9,172 nucleotides of DNA, taken from the NCBI GenBank assembly GCA_028275425.1, contig JAPWUT010000055.1, positions 1-9,172 of the forward strand. Direction: 5' to 3'. Position numbers and translations under genes: made by a program. Below are positions 1 to 5,210 of the stretch, in pieces. The DNA comes from Anaerolineae bacterium (lineage in GTDB: Bacteria > Chloroflexota > Anaerolineae > SpSt-600). Below the pieces are notes generated by a model that was not told where the DNA came from, ran no database searches, and was given only the letters and a program-made list of their open reading frames with translations. How positions within the stretch are numbered: position 1 is the first letter of the stretch; every line of letters begins with the position of its first letter.

Positions 1-191
1 TGGAAATGGCTTCCCAGCACTTTGACCTCGTGATGCTTTTGAACCGCCGGCTTCTTGGCTTTGGTTGCCCGGAGATGGTCTTTACCCCGCAACTTCTGAG
101 GCAAGCCTATGGTGGACACATCCAGTTTCTCCAAACCCCTGAAGGCTTCAGGATAGTAGGCGATACCTGCTGCGGCCATGGAGAGCGATGA
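1..191 (+). CDS. Metal-type ABC transporter ATP-binding protein, C-terminal end (5' partial)
   Basis: Only the last 62 codons are visible; the gene enters from the left edge (first full codon at 3). The peptide reads FDLVMLLNRRLLGFG, then PEMVFTPQLLRQAYGG, which is the usual tail of ZnuC/MntB-type ATPases: the strand after the H-loop, then a 'tp..L..aygg' segment. Walker A, Walker B and the signature motif lie upstream and cannot be checked. The stop TGA (189-191) overlaps the ATG of the permease gene (188-190) in an ATGA junction, so the two are translationally coupled. The expected role is to power import of Zn, Mn or Fe across the cytoplasmic membrane. The metal cannot be told from this piece. 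The family assignment rests on the tail sequence plus the neighbouring permease. Confidence 0.85.
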   Translation, partial: EMASQHFDLVMLLNRRLLGFGCPEMVFTPQLLRQAYGGHIQFLQTPEGFRIVGDTCCGHGER

Positions 192-1018
192 TGGACCTCA
201 TCCTTGCCCCTTTGGCTTACCCCTTCATGGTCAGAGCTCTCATAGCCTCGGTCATTGTGGGAATTGTGTGCGGGGTTGTGGGAAGCTTCGTAGTGTTAAG
301 GGGGATGACTTTCTTAGGCGATGCTTTGGCGCACTCAATCCTCCCAGGAGTAGCAATTGGCTACCTCTTGGGCAGGGGAGCAAAGGGCCCAATGTTCTGG
401 GGAGCCATCCTTGCTGCCATCCTTGCCTCACTTGGAATCGGCGCCATAAGCAAGAGGACCAGGCTCCGGGAAGATGCTTCCATAGGCATAATCTTTGCCG
501 GAATGCTTGCCTTAGGCATCGCCATAATCTCTTCAGTGAAGAACTACGCTGTAGACCTTGCTCACATCCTCTTTGGCAATGTGCTTGCGGTGTCGTGGGG
601 AGATTTGGCCCTGATCGGTGGCTTGGGGGCTTTGGTTATCCTGACTGTGGCTGCTTTCTTCAAGGAATTTATGGTCATGGCCTTTGACCCCGTCCTGGCC
701 TCCACTTTAAGGATAAAGGCCGGAATCCTCAACTACATTTTCCTGGCCGTTATCTCCGTGACGGTAGTGGTTTCCCTCCAGACCGTAGGGGTAGCCTTGG
801 CGGTAGCTTTGCTCATAACCCCGGCGGCTACCGCTTACCTTGTAGCTTCCCGCCTCTTAACCCTGATGGCCATCTCCGCGGCTATAGGGGTTGTTTCGGG
901 AATTTTGGGGCTTTATTTGTCCTATTACTTCGGGATAGCTTCGGGGGCTTCAATAGTCCTTGTGTGCACGGCTTTTTTCCTCATTGCTTTGACTCTTGCC
1001 CGCTCGCGAAGGATTTGA
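188..1018 (+). CDS. ABC-3 family metal ion permease (ZnuB/MntC-like)
   Basis: This 276-residue protein is almost wholly hydrophobic, with about eight or nine membrane segments, the normal length for ABC-3 permeases. The family hallmark GDALAHSILPGVAIGYLLG is at residues 44-62. It contains the conserved Asp and His and follows a VVGSFVVLRGM segment. A second family-like stretch, VGVALAVALLITPAATAYL, lies near residues 200-218. The protein should form the membrane channel of a zinc, manganese or iron importer together with the ATPase just upstream. A GGAG at 180-183 sits suitably before the start; ATG 188 or ATG 191 could be used, and 188 is preferred because it makes the ATGA overlap. No solute-binding protein gene is in view; in such operons it is often upstream. 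Metal specificity cannot be read from the sequence. Confidence 0.93.
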   Translation: MMDLILAPLAYPFMVRALIASVIVGIVCGVVGSFVVLRGMTFLGDALAHSILPGVAIGYLLGRGAKGPMFWGAILAAILASLGIGAISKRTRLREDASIGIIFAGMLALGIAIISSVKNYAVDLAHILFGNVLAVSWGDLALIGGLGALVILTVAAFFKEFMVMAFDPVLASTLRIKAGILNYIFLAVISVTVVVSLQTVGVALAVALLITPAATAYLVASRLLTLMAISAAIGVVSGILGLYLSYYFGIASGASIVLVCTAFFLIALTLARSRRI

Positions 1019-1021
1019 GCT

Positions 1022-2251
1022 ATGGACCGAGAAGAGAAGCGCAGCTTTATCCTCAATGTTGTTAATGGAACTCTCTTCAATTTCGCCGAAAGGCTAATAG
1101 ACCCACCCCTTGTCCTAACCTGGTTTGTGAGCCAGCTGACACGTTCCAACTTGCTTACGGGCTTAGTAGCCCCATTAGGGGATGCCGGCTGGTACCTTCC
1201 CCAGATTTTCGTTTCCACTTACGTCCAGCGCATGGAAAGGAAGATGCCGAGCTATACATTCACTGCCGGGATTCGGCTGGCGGCATGGTTGCTTCTGGCT
1301 TTGGCTGTATTTTTTGTTGATAACCCTACGGCGCTTCTCGGCGCTTTCTTTTCCCTCTACCTCTTGGCGCGGCTCGTCTCAGGAGTAGCAGGCATCGCTT
1401 TCTTTGAGGTCACGGCCAAAACCGTTTCCCCGCACCGCCTCGGCAGTCTCTTCGCCTGGAGGCTGCTTTTGGGAGGCCTTTTGGGGATAAGCGCAGGGTG
1501 GATTGTAAATGAGGTACTGAGCCATTCCGGTTTCCCTTTTCCGAAAAACTTTGCCCTCCTTTTCGCCCTTTACTGCCTGATAACTGGGCCGGCAATGGCT
1601 GCCTTCATAGCTATAAGAGAACCCCCAGGCCAAGCCAATCCCAATCCTATCACAATCAAGGAGCAATGGCGTAGGGCTGGCCTTCTTCTGAAGGAAGATA
1701 AGCCCTTCTTTCTCTTCATCCTCTCCCAAGTTTGCCTTACTTTGGCCGGAGCTTCCGTCCCATTCTTCACCGTTTACGCTACCAAAGTGCTGGGGGCTAC
1801 ATCAGGCCTTTTGGGCCTCTACTTAAGCTTGCGGATAGCAAGCCAGCTGGCTTCCAACCTTCCGTGGGGACGTTTGACCGACCGTTTCGGGGAGCGGTTA
1901 ATCCTCATCATTTACAGCCTTGGAAACGCAATCACAATCCTACTTGCTTTGGGCATGGCTTTCTGGCCTAAAAACTCTCTTTCCCCTTACCCTATGGCCT
2001 TGGTCTTTTCCCTGCAAGGCGCTTTCCTGCCGGCAGGGGCGATAGTAAGTGCAAGTTATCCCCTCAAGCTTTCCCCTGAAAGCGAAAGGCCTCTTTACAT
2101 CGGCCTATATAACACAGTTATAGGGGTAGCAATGCTCCTTGCGGGCTTGGGAGGGCTCGTGGTAGACCTTGTCGGATTCGTGCCCCTTTTCAGCCTCTCC
2201 TTTTTATTCTGCCTCGCTTCCTACTTCCTGGCCCAAAGGCTTCCCTTGTAA
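1022..2251 (+). CDS. Major facilitator superfamily (MFS) transporter
   Basis: This 409-residue protein has about twelve hydrophobic segments in two halves, with a more polar central stretch near residues 199-228. An MFS motif-A-like loop, GRLTDRFGERL, is at about residues 283-293 in the second half; the matching loop of the first half is degenerate (VQRMERKM, about 68-75). The N-terminus (FILNVVNGTLFNFAERL) resembles uncharacterised MFS proteins of Chloroflexota and similar bacteria, as far as I recall. The ATG follows the permease stop by three bases, and GAAGGA at 1008-1013 can serve as ribosome binding site, so it belongs to the metal-transport operon. The substrate is unknown; a metal, siderophore or drug exporter are all possible. 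Its last 31 bases overlap the convergent 3' end of the carbonic anhydrase-like gene. Confidence 0.85.
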   Translation: MDREEKRSFILNVVNGTLFNFAERLIDPPLVLTWFVSQLTRSNLLTGLVAPLGDAGWYLPQIFVSTYVQRMERKMPSYTFTAGIRLAAWLLLALAVFFVDNPTALLGAFFSLYLLARLVSGVAGIAFFEVTAKTVSPHRLGSLFAWRLLLGGLLGISAGWIVNEVLSHSGFPFPKNFALLFALYCLITGPAMAAFIAIREPPGQANPNPITIKEQWRRAGLLLKEDKPFFLFILSQVCLTLAGASVPFFTVYATKVLGATSGLLGLYLSLRIASQLASNLPWGRLTDRFGERLILIIYSLGNAITILLALGMAFWPKNSLSPYPMALVFSLQGAFLPAGAIVSASYPLKLSPESERPLYIGLYNTVIGVAMLLAGLGGLVVDLVGFVPLFSLSFLFCLASYFLAQRLPL

Positions 2252-2610
2252 ACCTGGGTATAATTCCTGTAATGCTCCGCTGCATCTTTGATGCGCCGAA
2301 GTAGCTCCGGAGTTACCTCTCCCACAACCTTAGCAGGGATTCCAAGGACCAAGGAGTTTGGGGGGATTATAGAACCCTCGGTTACCACCGCCCCTGCTCC
2401 AATCAGGGAATTCTCCCCAACAACTGCTCCTGTAAGCACCACTGCTCTTATCCCGATTAAAACGTTATCGCCGATAGTGCAGCCGTGCAGGATAGCTCCG
2501 TGGCCGACCGTCACCCAATTACCGATAATCGTGGGCCTTCCGATATCCACATGCACGACGGCTCCGTCCTGGATGTTGCTTCCTTTCCCTATCACAATAG
2601 GGGTTGACAA
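2221..2610 (-). pseudogene. Gamma-class carbonic anhydrase-like protein, C-terminal fragment split by insertion
   Basis: These 129 codons encode the left-handed beta-helix (hexapeptide repeat) part of a gamma carbonic anhydrase/YrdA-type protein. NIQDGAVVHVD is followed by TVGHGAILHGCTIGDNVLIG and then IGAGAVVTEG and SLVLGIPAKVV. The three histidines expected to bind the metal are present at fragment positions 20, 37 and 42, and a C-terminal helix closes the protein. The family is normally about 170-180 residues; the first 45 or so are absent here and are found at 4051-3881, beyond a tnpB element. The apparent TTG start (2610) is at the element boundary and is probably not a native start. The RGD segment of the active site is on the other piece, so this half should not work alone. 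The fragment ends inside the 3' end of the convergent MFS gene. Confidence 0.88.
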
Positions 2611-2656
2611 CTGTTGGCGATTTTATTATCATCTATTCCAGCCAGGACGGAGCCGT
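2558..2656. repeat. 15-bp perfect inverted repeat spanning the left end of the tnpB element
   Basis: ACGGCTCCGTCCTGG at 2558-2572 is the exact reverse complement of CCAGGACGGAGCCGT at 2642-2656, with a 69-base spacer. The left arm is host DNA (codons of the QDGAV motif of the carbonic anhydrase-like gene); the right arm is in the element and contains the GGAG that precedes the tnpB GTG start. RNA read from the left on the plus strand could fold the two arms together. Confidence 0.75.
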
Positions 2657-2661
2657 GGACG

Positions 2662-3891
2662 GTGAAAGTAAAGCAAGCTTTCCGCTTTGAGCTGGACCCA
2701 AACCAAAAGGCCCGCATGGCCTTGGCCAAGCACATCGGGGCCGCACGCTTCGCCTACAACTGGGGCCTGGCCCGCTTGAAAGAGGCTTTGGAGCAAGGCC
2801 GCCCTTTCCCTTCTGCCATCCAGCTCCACAAGGAATGGAACCGCTGGAAGAGGGAAAACGCCCCCTGGTGGGTAGAAGTATCCAAATGCGCCCCGCAAGA
2901 GGCCTTCCGAGACCTGGAGAAAGCCCTTAAGGCTTGGCGAGAAGGCAGGGCAAACTTCCCTCGCTTCAAGCGAAAGAAGAGCTTGGATGATAACAAGGCA
3001 CGCCTGACCGGCTCCATCCGGGTTACTCCTCGGCATGTTAAGCTTCCCCGCATCGGGAAAGTCCGCACTAAAGAGCGGACGGACAAACTCCTTGAGCTAA
3101 TCCAAGCGGGGAAAGCTCGCATCCTCTCGGCCACAATCTCCCGCGAGGCTGACCGCTGGTTTGTTAGCCTAATTTGTGTGGTAGAGCGGCCTGGCCCAGA
3201 ACCCAGGGAAGTTCGGGGGCCGGAAGACATCGTTGGGGTTGATTTGGGGTTGGAATCGTTCATCACCCTCTCGGATGGAACGAAGGTAGAGGCCCCTAAG
3301 CCTCTTAAGAAGGCCCTGCGGCTTTTGGAGCGGCGTTCACGCCAGCTTTCTCGGAAGCAGAAATTCTCCCAAAACTTTAGGAAAGCTTCATTGCGTTTGG
3401 CCCGTTTGCACCGTAGGGTTAGGAACATCCGTCGGGATTTCCTGCACAAACTCACGACTTGGCTGGCGAAAACCAAGCCAGTCATAGTCGTGGAGAGCTT
3501 AAATGTGCGGGGTTTGTCTCAGAACGGGAACCTTTCCCAGGCTATCCATGATGTGGGCTGGGGGATGTTCCGGCGGATGTTGGAGTATAAGTGCCAGTGG
3601 TATGGGGCAAGGCTAATTGTAGTGCCGCAGGACTTTCCTTCAACAAAGACGTGCTCCCATTGTGGGGAGATTGGTCCTCCGCTTCCTCTATCCCAGAGGG
3701 TCTTCCGCTGCGAGGCGTGTGGGCTGGAGATAGACCGGGATTGGAATGCGGCGCTTAATCTATGGCAATATGGGCTGGCCACCCTCAACGGCCCTACCGG
3801 GAGTTCCCTGGGAAGTAACGCCTGTGGAGAGGGGAGGTTCCCCTCGTTGAAGCAGGAAGCAACCGGTCATTTGTTTCGCCTCAAGGGGTGA
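2662..3891 (+). CDS. tnpB: TnpB, RNA-guided RuvC-type nuclease of an IS200/IS605 element
   Basis: With the GTG at 2662 the protein is 409 residues, close to the 408 of ISDra2 TnpB. The N-terminal part (KQAFRFELDPNQ, then FAYNWGL and a helical Arg/Lys-rich region with FPRFKRKK) is the usual helix-turn-helix/wedge portion. The RuvC core is intact: D194 in GVDLGLE, E278 in VVESLNVRGL, and DRDWNAALNLW beginning at 358. Between them is a four-cysteine zinc finger (C331, C334, C350, C353). Members of this family are guided by an omega-RNA from the element's right end to cut DNA beside a short target motif. The reading frame is open back to 2614, but 2662 is preferred because the family-like sequence starts there and GGAG at 2649-2652 precedes it. 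The C-terminal 40 residues overlap the predicted omega-RNA. Confidence 0.93.
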   Translation: MKVKQAFRFELDPNQKARMALAKHIGAARFAYNWGLARLKEALEQGRPFPSAIQLHKEWNRWKRENAPWWVEVSKCAPQEAFRDLEKALKAWREGRANFPRFKRKKSLDDNKARLTGSIRVTPRHVKLPRIGKVRTKERTDKLLELIQAGKARILSATISREADRWFVSLICVVERPGPEPREVRGPEDIVGVDLGLESFITLSDGTKVEAPKPLKKALRLLERRSRQLSRKQKFSQNFRKASLRLARLHRRVRNIRRDFLHKLTTWLAKTKPVIVVESLNVRGLSQNGNLSQAIHDVGWGMFRRMLEYKCQWYGARLIVVPQDFPSTKTCSHCGEIGPPLPLSQRVFRCEACGLEIDRDWNAALNLWQYGLATLNGPTGSSLGSNACGEGRFPSLKQEATGHLFRLKG

Positions 3892-3905
3892 AATAAATGA
3901 CTACG
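3780..3905 (+). ncRNA. Predicted omega-RNA (reRNA) scaffold at the element's right end
   Basis: In characterised TnpB elements the guide RNA comes from the 3' part of tnpB and continues past the right end into flanking DNA. Here the same region holds stacked hairpins: GGGA/TCCC (3799-3808), GAGGGG/CCCCTC (3829-3845) and the long terminal hairpin (3866-3901). The coding tail (SLGSNACGEG, then SLKQEA) is the low-complexity type usual in this overlap zone. The 5' limit is a guess. The guide would be the 15-20 bases after the right end, starting between about 3902 and 3915. No promoter was identified; processing from the tnpB mRNA is likely. Confidence 0.5.
3866..3901 (+). repeat. Right-end hairpin of the tnpB element
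   Basis: GTCATTTGTTTCGCC (3866-3880) pairs with GGTGAAATAAATGAC (3887-3901) around the loop TCAAGG: 15 pairs, 13 Watson-Crick and two G-T. It sits at the end of tnpB, includes its stop codon, and marks the element's right end. It also carries the out-of-frame TGA that ends the N-terminal carbonic anhydrase fragment on the other strand (3883-3881). There is no U tract, so it is not a typical intrinsic terminator. Confidence 0.8.
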
Positions 3906-4051
3906 AGTTGCAGAACGGCAATATCCCCTCGCAGGATAACTCCAAACCACACGCTGGATTCAGGCCCTATGGTCACATCGCCGATTATGAAAGCTCCGGG
4001 GGCTACGAAAGCCGTGGGGTCAATCTTTTCGGGGTGAAATGCCACGTCCAT
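3881..4051 (-). pseudogene. Gamma-class carbonic anhydrase-like protein, N-terminal fragment
   Basis: Read on the minus strand from ATG 4051, this gives 56 codons: MDVAFHPEKIDPTAFVAPGA, then FIIGDVTIGPESSVWFGVIL and RGDIAVLQLV, ending in VIYFTP and a stop. The first 45 or so residues are the standard N-terminus of gamma carbonic anhydrases, whose first beta-helix coils end in the conserved 'WfgavlRGD' segment. The rest is read from the tnpB element and stops in its terminal hairpin. An AGGAGGT (4062-4056) lies four bases before the ATG, and the deacetylase stop is only two bases upstream, so the piece is still well placed for translation as the second gene of that operon. The three metal-binding histidines are missing; they are on the fragment at 2610-2221. 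Confidence 0.9.
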
Positions 4052-4053
4052 AG

Positions 4054-4914
4054 CTACCTCCTGCCCGAAAGGATGGAGAAATTAACGAGCTCTATCCCAA
4101 GCTCTTCAACCCTTTGGCGCACTTTGGGGTGACATAAAATTTCAAGCTCCTTTTCCCTGGGGAGAGCGTAGCCGCTGGAGGATAGGAGCTCTTCATCTAC
4201 AAAGGCGGGGTGGCACATCAGCTCCGTTACCCCTTCGCCGAGGCTTTCCAAAATCGCCAGTAAGTTCTCCAAAGTCACGGCTCCCTCACCGAAGAACGAA
4301 CCGATAAAGCGGTCCGGAGCGCTAACTGAGCCCGCAAGCTTCTGGTCAACCTCCAGTATGGCTGAAGCCACCTCTCGGGGCAAATCCTTAAGAGGGGAAG
4401 GGAGAGAGCCAAGGATAAGGCCAACTTCCTGGGGGTTACGAGGCAACGGGTTGCGGATGGGAAGCCCTTCCTCTTTAGCTACCTCTACGTAGACGGCGAA
4501 GAAATGGGGGTGTACATGGACAAAGTGATGGCAATCCAAGTGGTCAGGCTCGCGTCCCACAAGGGTTCGGAATCGCTCAATCTGGGCTTTGAATTCGGCT
4601 TTAAGCTCTTCTTGGGAAACCCTTTCAGCCTTTGCCAGCAAGGCCTCTTGGGTCAAGAATAGCCCTTGGGAGTCAACCAAAGAGGGAACCTTTTCTGGCG
4701 GCAGGAGGGGCCTCCCAGCCGAGAACACCAGATGCACTCCGGCTCCGAGCGAGGGCGTATCCTTGAGGATAGAAGCTCCCTCCTGAGCGAAAGGCTGGTT
4801 CACCATAAAAGAAGTGCTGGTAACGATTCCTTCCTTATGGGCTTTAATTATGCCCAAATTCACCCCTCGGCTCCTCCCGAAATCATCAGCGTTCACGATT
4901 AAGTAGCGTGCCAT
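4054..4914 (-). CDS. ChbG/HpnK-type (YdjC family) carbohydrate deacetylase
   Basis: This 286-residue protein has the full set of YdjC-family motifs: NADDFG at 8-13 with the paired aspartates D10 and D11, GVHLVF at 59-64, HLDCHHFVHVHP at 125-136 (metal and catalytic histidines), and ELMCHPAF at 231-238. The family removes N-acetyl groups from sugars: ChbG acts on chito-oligosaccharides and HpnK on N-acetylglucosaminyl hopanoids. The substrate here cannot be read from the sequence. No signal peptide is visible, so it should act in the cytoplasm. GGGAGG (4926-4921) is six bases before the ATG and supports this start. It is the first gene of a two-gene minus-strand operon whose second gene, carbonic anhydrase-like, is broken by a tnpB element. 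Confidence 0.93.
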   Translation of the reverse strand: MARYLIVNADDFGRSRGVNLGIIKAHKEGIVTSTSFMVNQPFAQEGASILKDTPSLGAGVHLVFSAGRPLLPPEKVPSLVDSQGLFLTQEALLAKAERVSQEELKAEFKAQIERFRTLVGREPDHLDCHHFVHVHPHFFAVYVEVAKEEGLPIRNPLPRNPQEVGLILGSLPSPLKDLPREVASAILEVDQKLAGSVSAPDRFIGSFFGEGAVTLENLLAILESLGEGVTELMCHPAFVDEELLSSSGYALPREKELEILCHPKVRQRVEELGIELVNFSILSGRR

Positions 4915-4935
4915 AGCTTCCCTCCCGTTTTTGAC

Positions 4936-4950
4936 TTCAGTATAACTGAA
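4936..4950 (-). promoter_or_regulatory. Likely deacetylase -10 box inside a palindrome
   Basis: On the minus strand TATACT (4944-4939) is a good -10 box, about 25 bases before the ATG at 4914. No strong -35 is visible at 16-18 bases upstream (about TTTCCC). The box lies in the perfect palindrome TTCAGT-ATA-ACTGAA (4936-4950), which is the size of a small operator. A repressor binding here would block the promoter, but no regulator gene is in view, so that role is inference. Confidence 0.4.
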
Positions 4951-5035
4951 AAGCTGCGGGAAGGGAAAAAGGGGGACACAGCACCCTCCCCGGGGGCATC
5001 CTAACCCCCTCCCCTGGTGATAGATTCACGCAATC

Positions 5036-5064
5036 TTGACGGATAGGTTGCGAGGCTGTATAAT
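5036..5064 (+). promoter_or_regulatory. Sigma-70 promoter of the tRNA-Ser gene
   Basis: TTGACG (5036-5041) and a perfect TATAAT (5059-5064) are separated by 17 bases, essentially the housekeeping consensus. Transcription should start near 5071, about six bases before the mature tRNA. Confidence 0.88.
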
Positions 5065-5076
5065 TTAAATAGCGGT

Positions 5077-5167
5077 GGAGAGGTGCGAGAGTGGACGAAT
5101 CGGCGCGACTGGAAATCGCGTGGGCGTCTAAAACGGCGCCTCGTGGGTTCGAATCCCACCCTCTCCG
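5077..5167 (+). tRNA. tRNA-Ser(GGA)
   Basis: The 91-base cloverleaf is complete. The acceptor stem is GGAGAGG (5077-5083) with CCTCTCC (5160-5166), and the discriminator base is G5167. The anticodon stem CGCGA/TCGCG encloses the loop CTGGAAA, giving anticodon GGA, which reads UCC and UCU serine codons. The long variable arm typical of serine tRNAs (about 5121-5142) folds as GGCGTC/GGCGCC. The T arm is GTGGG-TTCGAAT-CCCAC (5143-5159). CCA is not encoded (the sequence continues CCT), so the 3' end must be added by a CCA-adding enzyme. It has its own promoter and terminator. Confidence 0.96.
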
Positions 5168-5171
5168 CCTG

Positions 5172-5210
5172 AAGGGTTGGCAGCTTATAGCCTGCCAACC
5201 CTTGTTTTTT
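5172..5210 (+). terminator. Intrinsic terminator of the tRNA-Ser gene
   Basis: AAGGGTTGGCAG (5172-5183) pairs perfectly with CTGCCAACCCTT (5192-5203) around an eight-base loop, and G plus six T residues follow (5204-5210). This is a textbook rho-independent terminator four bases after the tRNA. Its descending arm holds the best start codon of the next gene. Confidence 0.92.

Larger units (their letters stand above)
2609..3905 (+). mobile_element. IS200/IS605-group element carrying tnpB only (IS1341 type)
   Basis: The element is about 1.3 kb, holds one tnpB gene and no tnpA, and interrupts the gamma carbonic anhydrase-like gene. The left flank ends in TTGAC (2604-2608), the kind of short A/T-rich penta-nucleotide after which this family inserts. 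There are no terminal inverted repeats and no clear target duplication, as expected for single-strand transposition. The right end carries a 15-bp hairpin (3866-3901). The exact right end is uncertain: keeping the host gene in frame needs the right flank to begin at 3903, 3906, 3909, 3912 or 3915, so 3905 is a nominal end. Without tnpA it needs a transposase encoded elsewhere in order to move. Confidence 0.8.

Noticed and set aside
2221..2610. A complete small hexapeptide-repeat gene with a TTG start
   Set aside because: Its missing N-terminal half is found at 4051-3881 beyond the tnpB element, and the TTG sits on the insertion boundary.
2614..2661. Longer tnpB with a TTG start at 2614
   Set aside because: The 16 extra residues do not resemble the TnpB N-terminus; GTG 2662 has a GGAG nearby and gives the family's usual length.
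2754..3485. Long open frame on the minus strand within tnpB (243 codons)
   Set aside because: It is a Ser/Arg-rich shadow of the tnpB reading frame with no recognisable motif.
5091..5201. Start of the lipoprotein gene at GTG 5091
   Set aside because: This start is inside the tRNA-Ser sequence; residues encoded by the tRNA and its hairpin are not protein-like. The open frame there is by chance.
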